Source: Pseudomonadota bacterium
GTDB lineage: Bacteria; Pseudomonadota; Alphaproteobacteria; Rhodospirillales; 2-02-FULL-58-16
DNA: 13,226 nucleotides
NCBI GenBank assembly: GCA_022572335.1
Contig: JACZWD010000056.1
Span: 1 to 13,226, forward strand
Reading direction: 5' to 3'
Position numbers and translations under genes: made by a program
The notes under the pieces: generated by a model
Seen by the model: only the letters and a program-made list of their open reading frames with translations
Database searches by the model: none
Told to the model about the DNA's origin: nothing
In this document: piece after piece, positions 1 through 6,503 of the stretch
Layout of the letters: every line of letters starts with the position of its first letter
How positions within the stretch are numbered: position 1 is the stretch's first letter

Positions 1-666
1 CGCTCGGGCGCCATCGACGTGCTCGTCATCGACAGCGTCGCCGCCCTCGTGCCGCGCGCCGAACTGGAAGGCGAGATGGGGGATTCGCACATGGGCCTGC
101 AGGCCCGGCTGATGAGCCAGGCCCTGCGCAAGCTCACCGCATCGGTGTCCCGCTCCAGATGCATGATCATCTTCATCAACCAGATTCGCATGAAGATCGG
201 GGTCATGTTCGGCAACCCGGAAACCACGACCGGCGGCCACGCGCTCAAGTTCTATGCCTCCGTGCGCCTGGAGATCCGGCGCATCGGCGCGATCAAGGAC
301 CGCGACGAGATCATCGGCAACCAGACCCGGGTAAAGGTGGTGAAGAACAAGCTGGCGCCGCCGTTCAAGAGGGTGGAGTTCGACATCATATTTGGCGAGG
401 GCATCTCCAGGACCGGCGAGCTCATCGACCTCGGCCTGCAGGCGGGGATCGTCGAGAAGTCCGGGTCCTGGTACTCCTACGATTCGGAGCGCATCGGCCA
501 GGGCCGCGAGAACGCCAAGAAATATCTCGCCGAGCACGCGGACGTGGCGGCCGCCATCGAGAGCGCCATCCGCCGCGGCGCGGGACTGGACGCCGATGCG
601 GCGCCCGCGCCCGCGGACGCGACGGCGGAAAGCGAAACCGAAAACGAGGTCCAGGCGGGCGAGTAA
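1..666 (+). CDS. recA: Recombinase RecA, C-terminal part (5' end outside window)
   Basis: RecA is the ATP-dependent strand-exchange protein of homologous recombination, and its filament also triggers LexA self-cleavage. The reading frame is open from base 1, so the gene starts upstream; 221 residues are visible. Codon 1 corresponds roughly to residue 134 of E. coli RecA, which implies a full protein of about 354 residues, normal for the family. Visible landmarks are the Walker B strand (VLVID, local residues 7-11), DNA-binding loop L1 (GEMGDSHMG), the FINQIRMKIGVMFG segment and loop L2 (GNPETTTGGHALKF). The C-terminal domain follows (GRENAKKYL), then a short Ala/Asp/Glu-rich acidic tail ending NEVQAGE, as is usual. 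The Walker A site lies outside the window. The gene ends in a strong terminator and is followed by alaS, an order I know from many alphaproteobacteria. Confidence 0.98.
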   Translation, partial: RSGAIDVLVIDSVAALVPRAELEGEMGDSHMGLQARLMSQALRKLTASVSRSRCMIIFINQIRMKIGVMFGNPETTTGGHALKFYASVRLEIRRIGAIKDRDEIIGNQTRVKVVKNKLAPPFKRVEFDIIFGEGISRTGELIDLGLQAGIVEKSGSWYSYDSERIGQGRENAKKYLAEHADVAAAIESAIRRGAGLDADAAPAPADATAESETENEVQAGE

Positions 667-694
667 CCTCCCTGATCCCCGGGGATTTCCCTTG

Positions 695-723
695 CGCGGT
701 CCCGAGAGGGACCGCGTTTTTTT
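695..723 (+). terminator. Intrinsic terminator of recA
   Basis: A perfect 9-bp stem (CGCGGTCCC at 695-703 pairing with GGGACCGCG at 708-716) is closed by a GAGA loop of the stable GNRA type. Seven T residues follow directly (717-723). It begins 28 bases after the recA stop codon. This is a complete rho-independent terminator, so alaS should depend on its own promoter. Confidence 0.95.
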
Positions 724-789
724 GACCCGACGCCGTTTCCCGGCGCCGTCGCGGCGCCGCGCCGAACGGGCGCGTGCCGACGTCGGGCG

Positions 790-817
790 TTGGTTTATGC
801 GCGCATCCTGCTAAATT
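790..817 (+). promoter_or_regulatory. Candidate promoter of alaS
   Basis: TTGGTT (790-795) and TAAATT (812-817) are separated by 16 bases and match the sigma-70 boxes at 3/6 and 4/6 positions. They lie between the recA terminator and the alaS start. The -10-like box ends only 7 bases before the ATG at 825, so transcription from it would begin at or next to the start codon. The assignment is by eye and tentative. Confidence 0.35.
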
Positions 818-824
818 GAAGGCC

Positions 825-3470
825 ATGCAGACGGTCAACGACATTCGCCAGGCGTTTCTCGATTTCTTCGCCGGCCACGGACACCGGGTCGTCGAATCGG
901 GCCCGCTGGTGCCGCGCAACGACCCCACCCTGCTGTTCACCAACTCCGGCATGGTGCAGTTCAAGAACGTCTTCACCGGCCTCGAGACCCGCGACTATGT
1001 GCGTGCCGTGACGTCGCAGAAATGCGTGCGCGCCGGGGGCAAGCACAACGATCTGGAAAACGTCGGCTACACCGCCCGCCACCACACGTTCTTCGAGATG
1101 CTGGGCAACTTCTCGTTCGGCGACTACTTCAAGGACGTGGCCATCGAGTTGGCGTGGAAGCTGGTGACCGGGGAGTACGGCCTGGACAGGGACAGGTTGC
1201 TGGTCACCGTCTATGCCGAGGACGACGACGCCTTCGACCTGTGGAAGAAGATCTCCGGACTCCCCGAACGGCGCATTCTCCGCATAGCCACGTCGGACAA
1301 CTTCTGGGCCATGGGCGAAACCGGTCCCTGCGGGCCGTGCTCGGAGATCTTCTACGACCACGGCGACCACATCCCCGGCGGCCCGCCCGGCAGCCCGGAC
1401 GAGGACGGCGACCGCTTCATCGAGATCTGGAACCTGGTGTTCATGGAGTTCGAGCAGGTGACGCCGGACAAGCGCGTCCCCCTGCCCAAACCGTCGGTCG
1501 ACACCGGCATGGGGCTGGAGCGCACCGCCGCCGTGCTCCAGGGCACCCACGACAATTACCGGATCGACCTCTTTCGCGCCCTGGTCGCGGCGTCGGCGGA
1601 GGCCACGGGCGCCGATGCGGATGGCCCGCACCAGGTCTCCCACCGGGTCATCGCCGATCACCTCAGGGCCACCGGCTTCCTGATCGCCGACGGCGTGCTG
1701 CCGTCCAACGAGGGGCGGGGATACGTCCTGCGCCGCATCATGCGCCGCGCCATGCGTCACGCGCAGCTGATGGGCTGCACCGAGCCCCTGCTGTGGCGGC
1801 TGGTGCCCGTCCTCGTCGCCCAGATGGGCCAGGCGTTTCCCGAGCTGGCGCGGGCCGAATCCCTGATCGCCGAGACCCTGAAGCTGGAGGAATCCAGGTT
1901 CAAGCGGACCCTGGACCGGGGCCTCGGGCTGCTCGACGAGGCGACGGCGGACCTGCCCCCCGGCGGCGAGTTGTCCGGCGACGTCGCGTTCAAGCTGTAC
2001 GACACCTATGGCTTCCCCCTCGACCTCACCCAGGACGCGCTGCGCGCCAAGGGCATGGTCGTCGATACGGACGCCTTCAACGCCGCCATGGAACGCCAGC
2101 GCGCCGAGGCCCGCAAGGCCTGGACCGGCTCCGGCGAGGCCGCCACCGACGAGGTGTGGTTCTCCGTCCACGAGGAACTGGGCGCCACCGAATTCCTCGG
2201 CTACGAAACCGAAACCGCCGAAGGCCGGGTGGTCGCCATCGTCGTCGACGGCGAGCGCACGTCCGAGGCCAGGGCCGGCCAGACGGCCGCCGTCGTCGTC
2301 AACCAGACCCCGTTCTATGGCGAATCGGGCGGCCAGGTGGGGGACACCGGCGCCATGACGGCCGCCGGCAAGGCCCGCCTGACGGTCACCGATACCCAGA
2401 AGAAGGTGGGCACCGTGCACGTCCACATGGTCCGGGTGGAGGACGGGGTCCTGGCCGTCGGCGAAGAGGTGGTCCTGGAGGTCGACGCGGACCGCCGCGA
2501 CCGCGTGCGCGCCAATCACTCCGCCACCCACCTGTTGCACGCGGCGCTCCGGCGCACGCTCGGCGATCACGTGACCCAGAAGGGGTCCCTGGTGGCGCCG
2601 GACCGGTTGCGCTTCGACGTCAGCCACCCGAAAGCCATCTCGCCCGAGGAGATCGCCGCCGTGGAGGACCGGGTCAACGCCCAGATGCGCCGCAACGGCG
2701 CGGTCGTCACCCACCTGATGGATCCCGAGGAGGCGATCGAGGCGGGCGCCCTGGCCCTGTTCGGCGAAAAGTACGGCGACGAGGTGCGGGTGCTGAGCAT
2801 GGGCGAGGACGAAGACGGCGCTTTCTCCACCGAGCTCTGCGGCGGCACCCACGTCGGCCGCACCGGCGATATCCAGGCGTTCAAGATCGTCTCCGAAGGG
2901 GCGGTGGGCGCCGGGGTGCGCCGCATCGAGGCGCTCACCGGCGCCGCCGTGAACGCCTATTACGCCGACCGCGAAGCGACCCTCAACGAGACCGCCGCCC
3001 TGCTCAAGAGCGCGCCGGCGGACGTTCCCGCCCGGGTCGCCGCCCTCATCGGGGAACGGAGGAAACTGGAGCGCGAGCTGGCCGAGGCCCGGCGCCGGAT
3101 GGCCACCGGCGGCGACGCCGGCGAGGTGAAGGACGTGGGCGGTGTCAAGTTCACGCCGCGGCTGCTCGACGGCGTCCCGGCCAAGGACCTGAAGGGCCTG
3201 GCCGACGACCTCAAGCGCCAGGTGGGGTCCGGCGTGGCGGCGCTGGTCAGCGTCAACGACGGCAAGGCGTCCCTCGTCGTCGGCGTGACCGACGACCTGA
3301 CCGACCGCATCAGCGCCATCGATCTGGTGCGCGCCGGCTCGGCTGCCGTCGGCGGCAAGGGCGGCGGCGGGCGTCCCGACATGGCCCAGGCCGGCGGTCC
3401 CGACGGCGCCCACGCCCAGGCCGCGCTGGAGGCCATCGAGGCAGCCTTGAGCCAGGTGAGGGAGCGTTGA
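825..3470 (+). CDS. alaS: Alanyl-tRNA synthetase
   Basis: Cytoplasmic class II synthetase that charges tRNA-Ala and hydrolyses mischarged Ser- or Gly-tRNA-Ala. The protein has 881 residues, close to the usual 870-890. The catalytic domain shows GHGHRVVESGPLVP (residues 17-30), DPTLLFTNSGM (33-43), GKHNDLENVG (72-81), GETGPCGPCSEI (164-175) and the motif 3 region DTGMGLERTAAVLQG (226-240). The editing domain carries its full zinc-site set: H565 and H569 (HSATH), C672 and H676 (CGGTH), nearly the same numbering as in E. coli. A C-terminal domain ends with the glycine-rich KGGGGRPDMAQAGG segment. An in-frame GTG at 774 would add 17 residues, but the ATG at 825 gives the normal family N-terminus (MQTVNDIRQAFLDFF). 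The only Shine-Dalgarno-like sequence, GAAGG at 818-822, is too close to be good. The downstream neighbour is convergent. Confidence 0.98.
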   Translation: MQTVNDIRQAFLDFFAGHGHRVVESGPLVPRNDPTLLFTNSGMVQFKNVFTGLETRDYVRAVTSQKCVRAGGKHNDLENVGYTARHHTFFEMLGNFSFGDYFKDVAIELAWKLVTGEYGLDRDRLLVTVYAEDDDAFDLWKKISGLPERRILRIATSDNFWAMGETGPCGPCSEIFYDHGDHIPGGPPGSPDEDGDRFIEIWNLVFMEFEQVTPDKRVPLPKPSVDTGMGLERTAAVLQGTHDNYRIDLFRALVAASAEATGADADGPHQVSHRVIADHLRATGFLIADGVLPSNEGRGYVLRRIMRRAMRHAQLMGCTEPLLWRLVPVLVAQMGQAFPELARAESLIAETLKLEESRFKRTLDRGLGLLDEATADLPPGGELSGDVAFKLYDTYGFPLDLTQDALRAKGMVVDTDAFNAAMERQRAEARKAWTGSGEAATDEVWFSVHEELGATEFLGYETETAEGRVVAIVVDGERTSEARAGQTAAVVVNQTPFYGESGGQVGDTGAMTAAGKARLTVTDTQKKVGTVHVHMVRVEDGVLAVGEEVVLEVDADRRDRVRANHSATHLLHAALRRTLGDHVTQKGSLVAPDRLRFDVSHPKAISPEEIAAVEDRVNAQMRRNGAVVTHLMDPEEAIEAGALALFGEKYGDEVRVLSMGEDEDGAFSTELCGGTHVGRTGDIQAFKIVSEGAVGAGVRRIEALTGAAVNAYYADREATLNETAALLKSAPADVPARVAALIGERRKLERELAEARRRMATGGDAGEVKDVGGVKFTPRLLDGVPAKDLKGLADDLKRQVGSGVAALVSVNDGKASLVVGVTDDLTDRISAIDLVRAGSAAVGGKGGGGRPDMAQAGGPDGAHAQAALEAIEAALSQVRER

Positions 3471-3642
3471 AAATTCACCAATCCCGCGTACGCCTCTCGT
3501 CGGAACAGACGTCGGGCGCCGCAAGCGCTGCCGTATCCCTCGGCGCACCTCAGCGCCGTCGGCGTTGAAAAAATTTCAAACACAGAGGACGCAGGGGAAG
3601 GGGGATGTGCCGCGCGCTCGCGGGAAATTCCGAATTTGAGGC
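3471..3642. other. Convergent intergenic region with small inverted repeats
   Basis: These 172 bases separate the 3' ends of alaS and the cyclophilin gene. They hold a 6-bp hairpin (CGGCGC 3541-3546 with GCGCCG 3553-3558), an A/T-rich inverted repeat (TTGAAA 3565-3570 with TTTCAA 3574-3579) and a GC-rich one (CCGCG 3610-3614 with CGCGG 3619-3623). None is followed by a T tract in the right orientation for either gene, so no convincing intrinsic terminator is visible. I see no coding potential here. Confidence 0.6.
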
Positions 3643-4209
3643 TCAGTCCTTGACGTCGTCCTTGACGTCCGCCGCCATGCGCATGCGGACGATGCGGTCG
3701 GGCTTGTCCACCGTGCCGCTGCGCGCACCGGGCGGCGCCTTCTTGATTTTGTCCACGTAGTCCATGCCCTCGACCACCTTGCCCCAGACCGTGTACTCGC
3801 CGTCCAGGGAAGGGTTTCGCTTGAACATGATGAAAAACTGGGAATCGGCGCTGTCCGGGTCGCTCGACCGGGCCATGCCCAGGGTGCCGCGCTCATAGGG
3901 CTCGTCGGAGAACTCGGCCGGGATCTTGACCCCCGAGCCGCCGGTGCCGTCGCCGCGCGGGTCGCCGGTCTGGGCCATGAAGCCATCCATCACCCGGTGG
4001 AACGGCAGCCCGTCGTAAAACCCCTGGCCCACCAGCTCCTTGATGCGCGCCACGTGGCGCGGGGCCAGGTCGGGCCGCATTTCGATGACTACGCGGCCGT
4101 CCTTCAGGTCCAGATACACCATATCGTCGGGGCCCGCCGCTTGTGCATCCATGCCTGCGGCAAGCATGCCGAAAAGAAGGGCAAACACGGGAAAACCAGG
4201 GCGCGCCAT
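3643..4209 (-). CDS. Secreted cyclophilin-type peptidyl-prolyl cis-trans isomerase
   Basis: Catalyses cis-trans isomerisation of X-Pro bonds, helping exported proteins fold. The protein has 188 residues. A signal peptide is clear at the N-terminus: positive start MARPG, hydrophobic core FPVFALLFGMLAAG, then AQA at 22-24 as a signal peptidase I site, so it acts in the periplasm. The cyclophilin fold shows the catalytic stretch FHRVMDGFMAQTGD (70-83), with R72, F77, M78 and Q80 matching the human CypA active site, then GMARSSDPDSADSQFFI (111-127) and LDGEYTVWGKVVEGMD (135-150). S134 stands where CypA has the cyclosporin-binding tryptophan W121, so low drug sensitivity is likely, as in many bacterial forms. 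The C-terminus ends DVKDDVKD, encoded by a perfect 12-bp duplication. GGAG lies two bases before the ATG. The gene follows the cheZ-like gene by 81 bases on the same strand and may share its transcript. Which ppi paralog (A or B) it is cannot be decided. Confidence 0.95.
   Translation of the reverse strand: MARPGFPVFALLFGMLAAGMDAQAAGPDDMVYLDLKDGRVVIEMRPDLAPRHVARIKELVGQGFYDGLPFHRVMDGFMAQTGDPRGDGTGGSGVKIPAEFSDEPYERGTLGMARSSDPDSADSQFFIMFKRNPSLDGEYTVWGKVVEGMDYVDKIKKAPPGARSGTVDKPDRIVRMRMAADVKDDVKD
3646..3669 (-). repeat. 12-bp tandem duplication at the 3' end of the cyclophilin gene
   Basis: The 12-mer GTCCTTGACGTC (plus strand) occurs at 3646-3657 and again, identically and in frame, at 3658-3669. 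On the minus strand each copy encodes DVKD, giving the terminal DVKDDVKD just before the stop codon. A perfect copy suggests recent slippage or duplication. Confidence 0.9.
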
Positions 4210-4290
4210 CGCTCCGTTCTGCGTTGCTGCAAGTGAGTACTACCACGGCCGACCGGGCGCGGGACAGGGAATACCGGAGGCGCCGGATAC

Positions 4291-4845
4291 TCAGTCGAAC
4301 AGCTTGTCGATCTCGTCCCGGCTGATGCCATGGCGCTCAAGCTGGGGGCCGTGCGCCAGCTTCTCGTCGGCGGTCATTTCCCGTTCCGGCTTGACGTCGA
4401 CATTCTCCAGTTCGTCCTTGCCCCAGATGCCGATGAGGGCGTCGATCCGCTCCTCCACAAAGGTGACCGACTTGACCACCTTGGACACCCTTTGCCCGGT
4501 AATGTCCTGGAAGGAGCATGCCTCGAAAACGGCGTTGCCGTTCGCGGCGATCCTGTCAAGGCAGGCCAACTGATCGGAATCGGTGATCCCTTCCCTCAGC
4601 CTGGCCAGGATTTCGTCGTTGTTTTCCATGGCCTCCATGATCGTGTTGGTCGCGTCCTCGGTGGTCCCGACGATGGCGTCAAGCTGGTCGGTCATGCTGT
4701 CGAACTTATGGTCGCCGTTGGCCGGACGGTAGATGGCGGCGATCTCCTGGCGCACCCGCCGGATGTAATGGAACAGGCCCACCGGCTCGTGCTTGAGGGC
4801 CTCTCCGGCGCTCTGGCGGGCGACGGTGTCGCGCTGGGTTTGCAA
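4291..4845 (-). CDS. cheZ: CheZ-like chemotaxis phosphatase
   Basis: CheZ dephosphorylates CheY-P, ending the signal to the flagellar motor. The predicted protein is 184 residues, shorter than enterobacterial CheZ (about 214) but in the range of short CheZ-like proteins. The diagnostic active-site helix is SFQDITGQRVSKVV (111-124). D114 and Q118 match E. coli D143 and Q147, the residues that position Mg-phosphate and the attacking water. Residues 50-110 look helical and match the long hairpin of the CheZ dimer. The C-terminus ISRDEIDKLFD resembles a CheY-P-binding peptide; E. coli CheZ also binds CheY through its C-terminus. I chose the TTG at 4845 because AAGGAAGG sits six bases before it. 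A GTG at 4881 (196 residues) is in frame but has no ribosome-binding site. No other chemotaxis gene is in the window. Confidence 0.88.
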   Translation of the reverse strand: MQTQRDTVARQSAGEALKHEPVGLFHYIRRVRQEIAAIYRPANGDHKFDSMTDQLDAIVGTTEDATNTIMEAMENNDEILARLREGITDSDQLACLDRIAANGNAVFEACSFQDITGQRVSKVVKSVTFVEERIDALIGIWGKDELENVDVKPEREMTADEKLAHGPQLERHGISRDEIDKLFD

Positions 4846-4851
4846 CCTCGA

Positions 4852-4859
4852 CCTTCCTT
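4852..4859 (-). promoter_or_regulatory. Ribosome-binding site that sets the TTG start of cheZ
   Basis: On the minus strand AAGGAAGG (4859 down to 4852) is followed by a six-base spacer (TCGAGG) and then TTG at 4845-4843. This is the best Shine-Dalgarno match in the region and favours the TTG over the upstream GTG at 4881. Confidence 0.75.
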
Positions 4860-4873
4860 TCCGGCGATCACAG

Positions 4874-4888
4874 GAAACCACCGGTTTC
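4874..4888. other. Small inverted repeat upstream of cheZ
   Basis: GAAACC (4874-4879), a three-base loop (ACC) and GGTTTC (4883-4888) form a perfect 6-bp inverted repeat 29 bases upstream of the chosen cheZ start. A second one, ACGGAC (4899-4905 region) with GTCCGT (4909-4914), lies just beyond it. They could be mRNA hairpins or an operator in the divergent cheZ/glycerate kinase region, or chance in GC-rich DNA. The rest of the 255-base gap shows no clear promoter. Confidence 0.3.
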
Positions 4889-5100
4889 GCGTGGCCGCCA
4901 CGGACGGCGTCCGTCGGTCCCGGCGGGTGTTCGCGGAAGGGTCCATCGTATCGTATGTGCCCGCGTGACCGGAACTATCCATTGGAGGTACCTGGTCAGG
5001 TATTCGGCCCGGGGCAGACAATTTTCGTGCGGACGGTTCCGCCATCCCTTTACTATGGGGGCTGGCATTCACGTGCACCCGGCGGGCCGGGGAACGGGCG

Positions 5101-6405
5101 ATGGGCGATCAGCTTCTCCGATCCATGTTCGACAGGGCCGTGGCCGTGTCCCAGCCCGCCCATTGCGTGCCCGCCAATCTTCCCGTTCGGCCCAAGGGCC
5201 GGACCGTCGTGGTGGGGTTCGGCAAGGCCGCCGCGGCCATGGCGCGGGCGGTGGAGGAACACTGGCCGGGCCGTCTTTCGGGCCTGGTGGTCACCCGCTA
5301 CGGCCACGCGGTGCCGTGCCGGGCGATCGAGGTGGTGGAGGCGGCCCATCCGGTGCCCGACGCCGCCGGCCGGGCGGCGGCGGCGCGCATCGTGGAGACG
5401 GTCGGGGCGCTCTCGGCCGACGACCTGGTGGTGTGCCTGATCTCCGGCGGCGGGTCGGCGCTTCTCGTCCTGCCGGCGCCCGGCCTGACCCTGGAGGACA
5501 AACAGGCGGTGAACGCGGCGCTGCTCAAATCCGGGGCGACCATTTCCGAGATGAACTGCGTGAGGAAACACCTCTCGGCCGTCAAGGGCGGACGCTTGGC
5601 GGCGGCGGCCTTCCCGGCGCGGGTGGTCACCCTGGCCATCTCCGATGTCCCCGGCGACGACCCGGCGGTGATCGCGTCGGGCCCCACGGTCGCCGACCCC
5701 ACCACCTTTGCCGACGCCAGGGCGGTGCTGGAGAAGTACGGCATCGAGCCGCCGCAGGCGGTCTCCAGGCAATTGAGCGGGGCCGGCGAAGAGACGCCCA
5801 AGCCCCGAGACGAGCGCCTTCAGCGGGCCGAGACGGTCTTGGTGGCGACGCCTCGAATGGCCCTGGAGGCGGCGGCCGAAACCGCCCGCGCCGCAGGGTA
5901 CGCGCCGATCATCCTCGGCGACGCCATCGAGGGCGAAGCCCGCCGGGTGGCGCAGGCCCACGCCGCCATTGCCCTCGGGGCGGCGCGCCGGGAGACGCTT
6001 GCGGCGCCGGACTGGGTGGACCCGGGATGCGCCGCCGCCGTGGCGGGCGCGGCCCCTCCGTGCGTGTTTCTGTCGGGCGGCGAAACCACGGTGACGGTCA
6101 CGGGGGGGGGCCGGGGCGGACGCAACGCGGAATTCCTGCTCGCCCTTGCGCTGGCGCTGCACGGGCAACCGGAGGTGCGCGCCATCGCCTGTGACACCGA
6201 CGGCATCGACGGAACCGAGGACAACGCCGGGGGCATCGTTCGTCCGGACACCCTGGCGCGCGCCGAGGGGCTGGGCCTGGACGCCGCCGCCCTGTTGGCG
6301 GACAACGACGCGTACCGCTTTTTCGCCGCCCTCGGCGATCTCGTGGTCACCGGGCCGACCCTCACCAACGTCAACGACTTCCGCGCCATCGTCGTCGATG
6401 GGTAG
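5101..6405 (+). CDS. Glycerate 2-kinase (TtuD/GckA family, DUF4147 + MOFRL)
   Basis: Phosphorylates D-glycerate to 2-phosphoglycerate with ATP; members are often mislabelled hydroxypyruvate reductase (TtuD). The protein has 434 residues, normal for the family. The N-terminal DUF4147 domain shows GFGKAAAAMA (39-48, with the conserved K42), AAHPVPD (81-87), LISGGGSALLVLPAPGLTLEDK (113-134), NCVRKHLSAVKGGRLA (152-167) and SDVPGDDPAVIASGPTVAD (181-199). The C-terminal MOFRL domain has LSGGETTVTVTGGGRGGRNAEF (324-345), DTDGIDGTEDNAGG (365-378) and TGPTLTNVNDFR (417-428). The ATG at 5101 has GGGGAA six bases upstream. Pyruvate kinase follows after 98 bases, which fits a glycerate-assimilation pair. 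A run of nine G (6102-6110) lies in the MOFRL glycine loop, where a slip would destroy the frame. The gene symbol is left blank because gckA, ttuD and glxK naming varies. Confidence 0.95.
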   Translation: MGDQLLRSMFDRAVAVSQPAHCVPANLPVRPKGRTVVVGFGKAAAAMARAVEEHWPGRLSGLVVTRYGHAVPCRAIEVVEAAHPVPDAAGRAAAARIVETVGALSADDLVVCLISGGGSALLVLPAPGLTLEDKQAVNAALLKSGATISEMNCVRKHLSAVKGGRLAAAAFPARVVTLAISDVPGDDPAVIASGPTVADPTTFADARAVLEKYGIEPPQAVSRQLSGAGEETPKPRDERLQRAETVLVATPRMALEAAAETARAAGYAPIILGDAIEGEARRVAQAHAAIALGAARRETLAAPDWVDPGCAAAVAGAAPPCVFLSGGETTVTVTGGGRGGRNAEFLLALALALHGQPEVRAIACDTDGIDGTEDNAGGIVRPDTLARAEGLGLDAAALLADNDAYRFFAALGDLVVTGPTLTNVNDFRAIVVDG

Positions 6406-6432
6406 GACCCGCGCGGACAACCCGCGGGGTCC
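6405..6432 (+). other. Hairpin after the glycerate kinase gene
   Basis: Starting in the stop codon, GGACCCGCG (6405-6413) can pair with CGC and GGGTCC (6423-6425 and 6427-6432) with one bulged G at 6426. A second small inverted repeat, GGGCC (6438-6442) with GGCCC (6449-6453), follows. No T tract comes after either, so this is not a canonical intrinsic terminator. It may mark a 3' end, protect the mRNA, or only reflect high GC. Confidence 0.35.
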
Positions 6433-6467
6433 GTGAGGGGCCCCGCAAGGCCCGCACCCCATATGTT

Positions 6468-6497
6468 CTGGCAAGCGCCGAAACCGGGGCTTATGGT
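6468..6497 (+). promoter_or_regulatory. Weak candidate promoter of pyruvate kinase
   Basis: CTGGCA (6468-6473) and TATGGT (6492-6497) are 18 bases apart, each matching 4 of 6 consensus positions. The -10-like box ends six bases before the ATG, much as in front of alaS. No Shine-Dalgarno sequence precedes the ATG. The call is tentative. Confidence 0.22.
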
Positions 6498-6503
6498 TCC
6501 GCC

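Noticed and set aside
774..824. GTG at 774 as the start of alaS
   Set aside because: It would add 17 residues not found in the family; the ATG at 825 gives the standard N-terminus.
778..3519. GACGTCGGGCG occurring near 779 and again near 3509, flanking alaS
   Set aside because: An 11-mer match in GC-rich DNA is easily due to chance, and neither copy has flanking structure such as target duplications.
795..3548. Open frame of 917 codons on the minus strand covering all of alaS
   Set aside because: It mirrors alaS codon by codon, has low-complexity Gly/Ala/His/Val/Arg-rich content with no recognisable domain, and is expected in GC-rich DNA with strong third-position bias.
3541..3558. Hairpin after alaS as an intrinsic terminator
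   Set aside because: The stem is only 6 bp and is followed by TCGGCGTTGAAAAAA, not by a T tract on the plus strand; on the minus strand the T run precedes the stem.
3576..3986. Minus-strand open frame of 136 codons ending PCVLCV
   Set aside because: It overlaps the cyclophilin gene in another frame, and its end comes from the intergenic repeat-like stretch.
5053..6474. Open frame of 473 codons on the minus strand over the glycerate kinase gene
   Set aside because: Antisense shadow: the plus strand has unmistakable family motifs, and the minus translation has none.
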